Assembly: GCA_001931905.2 (NCBI GenBank)
Contig: MSJI02000890.1
Location: 16,457-36,290 of the forward strand
Direction: 5' to 3'
Source of the DNA: Cladosporium sp. IMV 00045
Taxonomy: Eukaryota; Ascomycota; Dothideomycetes; Cladosporiales; Cladosporiaceae
DNA: 19,834 nt
Under the pieces are notes generated by a model that had not been told where the DNA came from, did no database searches, and was given only the letters and a program-made list of their open reading frames with translations. Positions 1 through 9,821 of this stretch are shown piece by piece. Both the position numbers and the translations under genes were made by a program. Every line of letters begins with the position of its first letter. The stretch's first letter is position 1.

Positions 1-25
1 CACTCTCAACACCTCCGCGCGTCTG

Positions 26-63
26 ATGCGACCCCCGACGCATCCATGAGAGTGCGCCGGTAG
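26..63 (+). promoter_or_regulatory. Two short overlapping upstream ORFs in the HFI1 leader
   Basis: ATG at 26 opens a seven-codon frame that stops at 47-49. ATG at 46 overlaps that stop (ATGA) and opens a five-codon frame ending with TAG at 61-63, 15 nt before the HFI1 start at 79. If the mRNA begins upstream of base 26, scanning ribosomes would meet both. The transcription start is not visible because the window begins here, so a role in translational control is only a possibility. Confidence 0.25.
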
Positions 64-78
64 CTCTCCTCGCCCGCC

Positions 79-1431
79 ATGAATCCCGCCGACCTTTCCA
101 TTGCCATCTCCCCGACCCTCACCACCAAAACTCCTGTCACGCCCTCTTCCACCTTGAATAAACATGGCAAAATCCCCATACCGCGCATCGACCTCGAGCC
201 GATCTACAGCCAGCTCAAAGCGGCCCTCGGCGACCAATGGACCGAATACAAAGCTGCGATCAATGCCTTCACGCTCGGTACGTATTTACTTTGCGCACTC
301 ATAATTGAGACCTCACTAACTCTGCGATAAGGTCAACTCAACCAGGCAGAGCTGAGTTGGGTGCTTCAGCCCGTACTCTCCGCCGCTCCCTCGGTAATCA
401 CATCTACCAACCCTGCTTCTTCACCTTTGTCAACACTACACCTTCACAACACCCTCATAGCTTGTCTCTATGCCAACATCCAACGCGATGCTCCCCCCTC
501 GGAAGTCGCGCCATGGGTCGTGGCAACAGACAAGCCGACCGCGGCATCCAAAGCGGCAGGAGCAATCGGCGCAAATGACAAGGCGGAAGAAAGACTCAAG
601 CGAGAGGTCATGTCTCTGCACACCAGAGACAGACGACGGATCAAGACATTGAAAGGCGACGCGCAAGCCAAGGTGGACGGAGGCCTGCAGGACATGCTGG
701 ATTACCAGCGTGAGCTTGAAGTCAAACAGCCCGAGGTAAACCCTCAGAGTGGTAACGCTGGCGGTTTGGCCAAGACTAACTGGGATCTTGAGATTCAACG
801 AAAGTACGCGCAACCGTTGGCGGTTGAGACGTTGGAGTTTCCCTCCCTCTCGGATGTGCAGAACAGGATCGAACCCATCTGCTACGAGGAGGGCATTACG
901 GGCGGCGCACAAGGTGCTCTACAACCATGCGCCGAGCTAATTGAGCAGGCAGCCGAGGTATACATCAAAGAGCTACTCGGTCAGCTCTGCGGCCACTCTC
1001 GCTCCAACGGCGAAGGATGCATACAAACATCGAAATTCAAACGTCAGCTCCGGAGGGAAGAAGACGACGCAGACCGCGGAATCCTGCAGCGCAACGCCGC
1101 CGGCTTGCTGCCGGTGGAAGTGGACCTTTCCCTCAAAAACGAGCCTCTCAACGGGGACGACCTGCGCTTGGCCTTGCAGGCTCAGGACCGACATTTCCGG
1201 AATGAGCCTTTCCTGGCGGAATCGATCATGTTGAGCCAATACCCTGACACACGGCAGCCGGAGAAGATCGGAGCTGGTGGAGCGGTCAAACCTCTGACTA
1301 ACGGGCTCGCAAGCAAAGACGTCGGTGATCCGATGATAGTAGATGAGGACGATTGGGGATGGCAGGGTGGCTCTGCTGCTGATAACGATGTGCTGATGGG
1401 AGCTCTGGACGATTGTCTGACCGCGGCGTAG
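79..1431 (+). CDS. HFI1: SAGA complex subunit Hfi1/Ada1 (TADA1 family)
   Basis: Non-enzymatic nuclear subunit of the SAGA histone acetyltransferase coactivator. Known Hfi1/Ada1 proteins help assemble the complex and pair with Taf12 through a histone fold. Exons are 79-277 and 332-1431. The 54-nt intron starts GTACGT, has a CACTAAC branch site and ends TAAG. Splicing gives 432 aa, near the usual fungal size. The N-terminal SAGA-Tad1 signature spans residues 38-85 (IDLEPIYSQLKAALGDQWTEY, then the LNQAELSW stretch after the splice). A basic, charged stretch with many Arg and Lys follows around 150-180. A histone-fold-like block starting LEFPSLSDV lies at about 234-293. The C-terminus is acidic and rich in Trp and Gly. 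The ATG at 79 is the first in this frame before the conserved domain. The gene stands alone with a long 3' gap. The family call is firm; the exact start is probable. Confidence 0.93.
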
Positions 1432-4400
1432 GACTGCTGATGGAAGGGCCATAGTCCGCAAGGAGCTGAACGTCCACCTTCCAATTGCTTTGGAGTTGTG
1501 CCGTCGTCACACGGCTCTGCAGAAACAGCTGCTGCGTACGATGACGCTTTTGATGGTCCAACATGACCCAGCGAAACGAGCTCTGGTCTGTCAATATTTT
1601 GCCGACTGCTGGATTCTCCGGAACACCGAGCCAGGGGCACCTGAGGGTTCAACTTTCGTCGAACTCACAACCATCGACTGAAACCAGCCTCGCAGAGCCA
1701 ATACCCTCTCTCGCCATCCACCACGCCGCGTCCGAGCCGGCTCCAAGTAGATGCGCCACGACGAAAGAAAACACACCGAAAGAAATCATGACTTACAACA
1801 AGGAGGGAAAGAGCGACCAGGCGTTTTCCGGAGCGAGATTTTCTTTTACGGGCCTTGCTGAACTTTTTTTTTCTTTTTCTATAATTGTTTTTGTTGTACG
1901 AAACGCTCTTGAGATACCCAGGATCGAGCGAGTAAGGAGCAGCGGCGGTTCCTGTTTATTATTTAGACGGAAAGGGGGAAGTTTGCTTTATCTTTTTCTG
2001 GAAGACGGGAGGAAGAGAGGAAGAGGTGGCAACTGTGAGATTGAAGATCGAAGGATCTTGAAAGTGGCTTGAACAGAACAGAAAACTTGGGTGGTACGCG
2101 AAATGAATCGATCCCAAAGAAAGTCTGACTCTAACTACTTTTCTGGTCTGTTCTGATCTGCCGTTGACTTGTGTAGACCCTTTCCCATCCGATCTAGAAT
2201 CCCGCCGACGATACATGTACTTTCGTCCCGGATCATCGCGGCCCCTCTACAGAGGTACTTTCGCATCATGGAGCAGAACACCGTCGGGACGGAGAGTGAA
2301 CGGTGGAACCTTGTCTCTTTGTTGGTCTATATGATCCATGGATACCTTACGACCGGCGAAGAACATCGTTCCCAAAAATTCGCACATCCGCAGTGTCATT
2401 CTTGAAGCTGATAGAAACGGCTCACCACTCCCGCGCCGCTCGACTGGCTTTCTTCGCCTGACCGACTCGAACCCACCGGCGCATTGCGGTCCATTAGGAA
2501 CGCCCGAAAAAAAAAAAGAATGAAACAAAGAGGCAAGGAAGAGGTGTCTCGATCCGGCAGGCTGTCTGGACCCTACCTGGGTTGATGACGACGACCAGCG
2601 GCTAAACGTTGAAGCAAAAGAATTACCACAGGACTGTCTGACGAAGGATGACGGCGCGGCGGCAGCAGTCAGTGGAAAGAAAGCGATTTGATTGCAACAC
2701 ATCAACCACCGGCCGCTCATACACGCACAATTCGTACGCAGGCGCATACGTCCAGGTACTAAAGCGGACTTGGCTCTGAAGCATTCAAGGCAGAGGGCGA
2801 CGCTGGGCTCGTCTGACGCCGGGGAGAAGAGATTTACTTTTGCGGCGGTGCGTTGGGTGGAGTGGGTTGCGTGGGTTCAGGGAGGGCGAGGATGAGGATG
2901 GGAATTGTATGCCCGGGATGGAATCGTTGGGGGGTGGTTTTTGTCTTTCGTGTGTGCTGAGGATGGTTTGATGAATGTGCACTGTTCAGTGCGTTATGGG
3001 CAACTCGATGGGTTTGATTTGGAGATTTGATTTTGGGTAGTTGAGGGTTGGGGGGGTTGGAAGGGGATGTTGGTTGTTGATCAAGGTCATGAGGGTTATG
3101 ATGGTGTTGAAGGGATGAGGAGGGGGATGCTGTTGGCGATAAAAACGAATAGGAAGGAGATATTGATCTCGTCGTGTTCCAGACTGTTGTTTTGCGCATC
3201 GGAGTTGATGAATCGCCAAGAGGGTAAGGTGTATCTGTACTTCGCAGTCGACATCACTTACGATGATGTACGTACCCAGCAACCAGGTCCACGAAACCTT
3301 ATCTTTCCCTATCCATGCACAAGGCTGGACAAAGGTGGCACCGCAAGCGGTGGGTAGATCAAACACCTGCTGACATGCATGCATGCGCTTATCTGCCACG
3401 CGGGTATCGCTGGCCATGTCCTCCCCTCCCCCCATGGGAGGATCTGCTCTTCCCCCCACCCGTGTCTCTGGGTCAGCACTCGTTAGAATCTACCGGCATG
3501 GATGCGAGGAGGAAAGTTTGGACATGGGTTTGTCGATTAATTGTTAGGTTGATCTTCGCAGGCGGGCGATCTTGCATATGAGATCGTTTATCTGATGTTG
3601 GCGCGTATGGATCTGGTCTGGGGAGCGGCGGGAGGGTTCGATGATGTGCAGTACTGCGGGTTTGAGTCTGTCGAGCATCGGTGCTGCGACTCCTGTTGCT
3701 GCATGCAAGGGATGAAAGATCAATCGTGTGCTCTGTTTTCGATCATCGAGAAATCGATCGATCATCACATTTGCAAGCGGTTTGTGGTTAGTGTCACGGA
3801 GCGATAGCAGGACGTGATTGATTGGGTTGTTATCTCTTAGCATCCAACGTTCAATAATTACTCTACTCTCCCACCTTTGGGCATGGACGGTCATTCTTGG
3901 GAACAGGAGGAATGATAAAACATGATCACCAACCAGGAACGAATAGTCAAGACCGCCGAGACCTCATATCAAGAAGAGCCCGGGTGGAGGGCTCGGGATC
4001 GTCCTCCGTAGACAAGCGAAGGTTGTGTGAACCATCTCATGTTGGAGACTTGGCCAGTGAGGTGGTGGCCTCGCAGTATTGGCAACGTGAATATTGATCC
4101 TGATAGGAGGACATTTCTTCGTTTGACGTGTCGTTGTTGATTTTCCAAGAATTCGGGCATACCCCACGAAAGGCTAAGAGGAGAAAGTGCGCATGTGCTT
4201 GGTGGGTGGATGTATCCATCCTGCATGCGAGAGATAGATAAAGACCCAACGACGCGGGCGGCGGTAGCTGGCGTGAGCGCGACGGCAACGAATGAGCGTC
4301 TGGACAAGCCCTTCCAAGGATCAGAGATAGCGAGGCAGCCTCGACTGCACAGGACGAGCGGGCGCCGGGCCGGAGCTAACGCTTCTTTCTGAACTGACTA

Positions 4401-5165
4401 CTGACCACGCCCGTTGTTATCAAGGACGTCCAAGCGAGCCAACGAGCAGACGGCGGCCGCGCGTGAGGCGAGGCAAGGGAAGAGATGCTGCAGCGGATGC
4501 TGTGAGCCGCAGTCTTCCCACTCGTCCTCCTCAACAGCTGGCGGTGGGCATTCCTCCAGAACGGAGTCTTGCTGGGGAAGGGAAGAGACCCGCAACTCAA
4601 CCCCAGTTACTACTGTGTAGAGCATAGTACCAGAGTTGAATCCGATAAACCTTCGGAGTGAAGAGTCGGCAGAGGTCGGAGGCGGTCGTTTCGCCACACC
4701 ACTGGCTTGGGCGCAGCAGCACTGCCGCATGAAAGGCTTCAAGGGTCTCTCACACGTTGCGGGAATAGACGCCAACGGTTTCTGACGTTCTTCCCTCTCA
4801 CAGATGACCGCCCGGCGCAGCGGACGGACGCCGATCTTGCACCTGCAAACGCAATCCGTCTCCATATGCGTGGAGCAATGCACACCCTGAATTACTGTAT
4901 CATGACTGAGAGGGCGAGAGAAGCCCGGCGAGTGGGAGGAAAGCATCTGTGCTTGATGGTTTTGCTTATCGTGAAGCCCTCCGTGATCGCAGCGATGTAC
5001 TCCAAGCATCTCGACGCCGAGGAACGCCTCAATGCGCGCATCCCACCGCCGCCAAGTGATGTAGAAAGAGGACGAGTTCCTATACGACGACAGCACGCCC
5101 TACTCAAGCTTGTCATGAAATGTCACCGACAGCACCCGAAATGATTGAGGGATTGCCCAGCATCT

Positions 5166-6001
5166 TTATCAGTAACTCCAGCAGCCAGCGACTCAAAGGC
5201 GAGGGATGTGACGCAGGGAGAAGCTCACGGTTCCATGCTAGTTTGGGATTCTTATCTATCGTCGCAATTGCGGCCAATCAGAATGCTGTTTGCGCCATAT
5301 CAGGGTTTACAGAACAAGGCTTAGCGCCCCGTTCGATTTCGACGTCTTCTGCTCTGCTATCGTCCAATCACGGCCGTGTCTGAAGGTAGGCCCGACGTAA
5401 TTTCAGGTCTCACCTCGAAAGATTTCGAATAGATAAGCCGTTGCTCTCACCAAACACGGCCGAGTTAGGCTTGGGAATTTGCCATGCGTCCGCCGTTTTC
5501 GTCGTCACTACTCGGGACCATTGAGACTTGTGCCTGTGCTGTTGGTGTGAGTGCACGTCCTGTCACTACTGATAGTTGGGAATTGTCATGGATGATTTGT
5601 CTTGGTCGAGAAAGGCAGATGGTAAGAGGTAGAGAGCAGCACTGGAAGAAGGAATATCAATCAACAATCAATCCGGTAAATAATAGTAGCAGACAGCGGC
5701 AGACCAGTAACAGCATGGTATCCATCCGGCAATAGAGAGGGCGTGGGGAAAAAAAGGCCAGAGACAATTGCTATGATCTATTGCATTCATGTCATGCACG
5801 CCGGCAAAAGCAAACTCGAGATCGATCTCCATGGGGCCACTGCTGTCCTTTCCTAGTGCTGGCTGTGCTAGCAGCAGAAAAGTAGGCCAAGGGTTTTTTG
5901 CCTTCCCTCACCCACATGTGCCGCGAGGAAGACACTCTCGCTCTGGATCTCGGCGCGGCTTCGTTTGATTAGTTTCTAGGCTCTGCGCCTAACATGATAA
6001 G
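5166..6001 (+). promoter_or_regulatory. Cluster of GATA-factor motifs upstream of the ammonium transporter
   Basis: HGATAR motifs, the sites bound by AreA/Nit2-type nitrogen regulators, occur at 5166-5171 (TTATCA, minus), 5252-5257 (TTATCT, minus), 5431-5436 (AGATAA), 5570-5575 (TGATAG) and 5995-6001 (TGATAAG). The last lies about 310 bp before the ATG. Further ones lie upstream at 3913, 4101, 4232, 4236 and 4325. CCAAT boxes are at 5274-5278 and 5364-5368. Fungal ammonium permeases are classic GATA-factor targets under nitrogen limitation. The motif is short and common, so binding is inferred. Confidence 0.45.
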
Positions 6002-6143
6002 GTGAGGTTAAGGTCCCGGTCGGGTGGGTAGATCGTCGAGGCCTCAGCAAGAACGCCCTTCCATTTATGACCCGACCTGTCCCCCCGTCCGTCTACCTGC
6101 CCTTCTGTCTATCCTTGCTTCATCAGCATCAACAACCTCCGCA

Positions 6144-6185
6144 TCCTCCCCTCTTCCTTGCTCCTCTCTCTCTCTCTCCACCAGC
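6144..6185 (+). promoter_or_regulatory. Pyrimidine-rich core promoter or leader with CT repeat
   Basis: A C/T tract containing a CT dinucleotide run (about 6164-6178) lies roughly 130-165 bp before the transporter ATG. CT-rich tracts commonly mark transcription starts of strongly expressed fungal genes. An A/T-rich AATATAATAC element follows near 6250. Confidence 0.35.
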
Positions 6186-6309
6186 CTACCACAGGCACTC
6201 CTCGCCTCGCCAGTCAGGCCACCTCTACTCACCCAATCGATCAATCCCTCAATATAATACGACAGACATCCTCGACGTATAGCAGTATCCCACATCAATA
6301 TCCGCCATC

Positions 6310-8000
6310 ATGTCGTACGCTTGGGTTGGAGACCCCGCGGTATTCAATGGCACCGACCCCAACACCGGTGGTGACTCCAGTATGTCAACTCCCAATCAAA
6401 AGCCATCTTCATTCCAATGTCGCGTGCTCTGCACAACACCCATTGAAACGCCTCCGATCCCAGTACTAACAACATCACAGCCACCGAAAACTTGAACCAA
6501 TGGTTCGCAGCCGGTGACCAGGCATACATCATCATTTCCTCCGCCATGGTGCTTCTCATGGTGCCAGGTCTCGGTTTCCTCTACTCCGGTCTCGCAAGAA
6601 GAAAGTCGGCTCTCAGCATGATCTACGCTTGCCTCGGTTCATATTCGATCGTCTGCTTCCAATGGTACTTCTGGGGATACTCTCTGGCTTTCAGCGACAC
6701 TGCCACCAACGGCTTCATCGGTAACCTCAGGAAATTCGGTCTCATGAACACCCTCGCCGTACCCAGTCCCGGCTCTACGCTCATCCCCGATCTCCTCTTC
6801 GCTTTCTACCAGATGCAGTTCTGCGCCGTCACCGCCGCCATTACCGCCGGCGCCGTTGCTGAGCGTGGCCGCCTCATTCCTTGGTTCGTCTTCGTCTTCT
6901 TCTGGGCGACCATCGTATACTGCCCTGTTGCGTGCTGGATTTGGGGAAGCAACGGATGGGCCGGCGCGTGGGGTGTTCTCGACTACGCTGGTGGCGGACC
7001 CGTCGAGATCGTCTCTGGTCTCGCTGCGCTCGCCTACTCTTGGGTCCTCGGCCGTCGCCAGGAGAAGATGATGCTCAACTTCCGCCCTCACAACGTCTCC
7101 CTCATCACCCTCGGCACCGTCTTCCTGTGGTTCGGCTGGCTCGCATTCAACGGTGGTTCTGCTTTCGGCGCCAACCTCCGCGCCGTCATGGCCTGCTGGA
7201 ACTCCAACCTGACCGGCTGCTTCGGCGCCATGACCTGGGTCCTTCTCGATTGGCGCCTCGCCCGCAAGTGGTCCATGGTCGGTTGGTGCTCTGGTCTCAT
7301 TTCCGGTCTCGTCGCTGCCACACCTGCCTCCGGCTACCTCACTCCCTGGGGCTCTGTCATCCTCGGTATCACCACCGGCATTGTTGCCAACTTCTCCACC
7401 AAGATCAAGTACTGGATCAAGATCGATGACTCCATGGATGTCTTCGCCGAGCACGGCGTCGCCGGCATCTGGGGTCTTTTCTTCAACGGCCTCCTCGGCG
7501 CCGACTATATCGTCGGTCTCGCCGGCACCAGCGAAGTCACCCCCGAAGACGGCGGCTGGCTCAACCACAACTGGGCCGCGATGTACAAGCAAATCGCCTA
7601 CATCGTCGCCTGCTGCGCGTACGTCTTCGTCGTCAGCGCCATCATCGCCTACGCCATCAACTGGGTGCCCGGCCTCCACCTGCGCGCTTCCGAAGAGGCC
7701 GAACTCCTCGGCATGGACGACGACCAGCTGGGCGAGTTCGCGTACGACTACGTCGAGGTCCGCCGCGACTACCTTGCCTGGACGCCCGCCACCGGCGAGC
7801 AGAACGCCGAGGGCCACGACATCCCTCAAGGTGACCGCCACGGCATCCAGGGCCACAGCCAGATGCTCGAGGGCAAGGAGCCCAGCGAGAGCAGCGTCGA
7901 CCACCACGGCCCTGTTGCTGCTGGTGACAGGCACGCCATGGCGTACGAGAAGGCCGAGCGCGAGAAGCAGGCTGGCGACGCTCCTGCTGCGCAGGTGTAA
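6310..8000 (+). CDS. Ammonium transporter, Mep/Amt family (Mep1/MeaA-like, Glu in first twin-His position)
   Basis: Plasma-membrane permease that brings ammonium into the cell as a nitrogen source. Exons are 6310-6379 and 6481-8000. The 101-nt intron starts GTATGT, has a TACTAAC branch site and ends CACAG. The product is 529 aa, normal for fungal Meps. A short extracellular N-terminus is followed by about eleven hydrophobic helices from residue 35 to 420. Family signatures include VPGLGFLYSGLARRKSALSM, the pore-gate Phe residues near 137 and 246 (FNGGSAFG), and the second pore His at 348 (FAEHGVAGIWG). The first twin-His position is Glu199 in GGGPVEIVSG, as known for Mep1/Mep3-type rather than Mep2-type proteins. 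The cytosolic tail keeps the conserved ELLGMDDDQLGEFAYDY block, then becomes His-rich and hydrophilic. GATA motifs upstream suggest nitrogen-repressed expression. The family is certain; the sub-type is inferred from one residue. Confidence 0.96.
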
Positions 8001-8671
8001 AAGAGCAGCTTTATTGTTTGATGCTGCATAATAGACAATCCGGGCAAACGGTCTTGGATGAGGATGCTTATTTTCTTTTTTTTTCAATGCTTTAAGATAC
8101 CATTAGCGAGATCTCTTTACTTTTACTTTACTACTATTTGATCAATCATCACCAAATTGTACTATCGAAAGTTCATCACTTCAAAAAAGATCATCTGTGC
8201 CTTTTCACTGCGATCGTTCGTGTGACCTGTGTACATGAGGAAAGCTCTATCTTGACCGCTCAACAATGAATCTAACGATAACATTATTAAAAGTACCCCT
8301 GCTTCCCTTCACTCGTCCTTCACTCGTAGATTCCTCTTCACGCCTCAACTCCCATGCCTTCTATATCGCGCCTTATACCAGCCTTGTAGGCGGACTTATC
8401 TTCTTCCGCAACAACGCCATGCTTTACTTCACCATCACTTGACTTGACTTCGCCTGGACCTCGCCGACAAGATTCGATGATCCAAAATCTCTTCTTGCGT
8501 GCTCCCTCGCCTCCCGCTAAAGCGACAAGACGAGACGAGCGAAACACGCAAGGAGAAGAAACCCCAACAAGTCGCCCAACAAGTCGCCCAACACCTCCTC
8601 CTCCTATCAAACCCAAAAAGACCGAAACCGAACCCCAAAACCCACCCCTCCTCCTCGCCCTCCTTCCCCCC
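8001..8671. other. Convergent intergenic region, 3' UTRs only
   Basis: This 671-bp stretch separates the stop codons of the transporter (+) and the acetyltransferase (-). It is A/T-richer than the flanking genes just after 8050, with a T-run near 8075. A short tandem repeat of CAAGTCGCCCAA-like units sits at about 8567-8592. No gene is seen. Confidence 0.6.
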
Positions 8672-9821
8672 TCACTGCACAGGCGGCACAAACCCCTCCT
8701 CTCCCTCTCCCTCCCCTTTCCCACTCCCTCCTCCAGCCCCCAAGCCCAATTTCTCCAACCACCTCACCGGCCTCCCCTCCCTCAAACCATCATCCCCAAA
8801 AGCCACCCCCGGCCTCCCCACCCTGAAAATCAACGTATCCCTCAACCCCAGCATCGGACTGTCGAAAGACGCATCGAGCCGTTCGACGAGCGTGAAGCCG
8901 CACTTCGCCAGCACATGCTGGCTCGCGAGATTGGCGGCGTCGGTTTCGGCTTGGATGTAGTCGTATCCTAGACTGGTGGGGTTTGAGGAGGGGGTTGCTA
9001 GGGGGAAGTGGGAGAAGAAAGCTGGGATGAAGGCGCGGAGGGCTTCGGTTGCGTAGCCGAGGGATGTGTGTGCTGGGATGGGGGTGTTAGTGGGTTTTTC
9101 TTTTTCTTTTTCTCTTAATTCTTGGGGAAAAGCATGACTGGGGGGAGGGACGGAGGGTGTTAATTGGTGGGGTTGGGTAGGTGGAAGGAAGAAGGGAAGT
9201 GGGTGAAAGTACAGTCAACAACGGCGGCAAACCGTGAGGTAGGTAGAAGAGAGTAATGAATAGGAAAAGGGGATCAAACCGAGACGGGGAAACTCACCAG
9301 GATGAATCAAATACCCAATCTCAGGCAGATTGTAACAGCCCATGATTCCAACCACCGGTTCTTCGGGGGAATCGCCGTCACCATCTCTATCGGCATCAGC
9401 ACCGGCTGCAGAGTTCTTCCTTGTGATGACAAAGTTGAAAACATCCTTGCCCAACGCGCGAGCGCTCAGCCATTTCTCTGCTACGGTGCGGTTGTTGGGG
9501 ACGACGCCTGAGCTGAGTGGAAAGGAACAAAACAACGTCAGCTATATTTCCATGATGAAGGAAGTAAGATTGGCAGAAGAACGCCTTCCTTTTGAAACAC
9601 AGAACCCAAATCCTCTTTTACTCCTGTGTTGAGATCATCGCAGGAAAGAGCAGACCACGAGGAGGAGAAATAAAGCATACATACGTAAACTTCATCGTCT
9701 CCCGATCCGTGATCAATGGCATCAAAGCATCGAGGTCTTGAAGCGTGACGGTTCGCAGGCGAAGGCGTTCGGTTTCGATGGTTCGCATGGGTGGGGGTTG
9801 GAGAAAGTCCGGGTCGGCCAT
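8672..9821 (-). CDS. GNAT-family N-acetyltransferase (RimJ/RimL type)
   Basis: Predicted acetyl-CoA-dependent acetyltransferase; the substrate (protein N-terminus or small amine) cannot be read from sequence. Exons on the minus strand are 9821-9685, 9512-9298 and 9072-8672. The introns are 172 nt (GTATGT...CTCAG) and 225 nt (GTGAGT...CCCAG, CACTAAC branch site). The product is 250 aa. Residues 13-45 start ETERLRLRTVTLQDLDAL, the usual first strand and helix of this sub-family. Residues 99-117 carry VVGIMG and IGYLIHP. The acetyl-CoA loop follows the second splice (SLGYATEALRAF, about 121-132). A late helix reads NLASQHVLAKCGF. An acidic Asp/Gly insert sits at 83-97, and the tail from about 227 is Gly-rich and low complexity. 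Frame and motif continuity support both splices. The first intron is the least certain and could hide a small extra exon. Confidence 0.88.

Larger units (their letters stand above)
1432..6309. other. Long intergenic region (about 4.9 kb), no recognisable gene
   Basis: Between HFI1 and the ammonium transporter no frame resembles a protein family I know, and no convincing set of splice-joined exons was found. The longest frames are a 232-codon minus-strand one at 4398-5096 (GTG start), 169 codons at 1563-2072 (+), 166 at 2247-2747 (-), 157 at 2986-3459 (-), and 116 at 3544-3894 (-, ATG start). None shows domains or a signal peptide. Visible structure includes T-rich and A-rich runs (around 1865-1890 and 2508-2518), a G/T-skewed stretch at about 2830-3170, and scattered GATA and CCAAT motifs from about 3900 on. 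It probably holds the HFI1 3' UTR, the long transporter promoter, and possibly noncoding transcripts or lineage-specific small genes. Confidence 0.5.

Noticed and set aside
436..912. 158-codon minus-strand frame inside HFI1
   Set aside because: Antisense shadow of a strongly supported coding exon.
3626..3645. Possible tRNA B box (GGTTCGATG)
   Set aside because: The box does not end with the required CC, and no matching A box or acceptor stem is present upstream.
4398..5096. 232-codon minus-strand frame in the long gap
   Set aside because: It starts with GTG, shows no domain or recognisable motif, and overlaps an unrelated plus-strand frame. Kept only as a lead within the gap.
6639..8087. 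482-codon minus-strand frame across the ammonium transporter
   Set aside because: It is the antisense shadow of the transporter's GC-rich coding sequence; its composition is Gly/Val/Asp/Glu repeats without any domain.
8444..8971. 175-codon proline-rich plus-strand frame
   Set aside because: It lies antisense to the acetyltransferase third exon; the proline richness mirrors the Gly-rich tail of the real protein.
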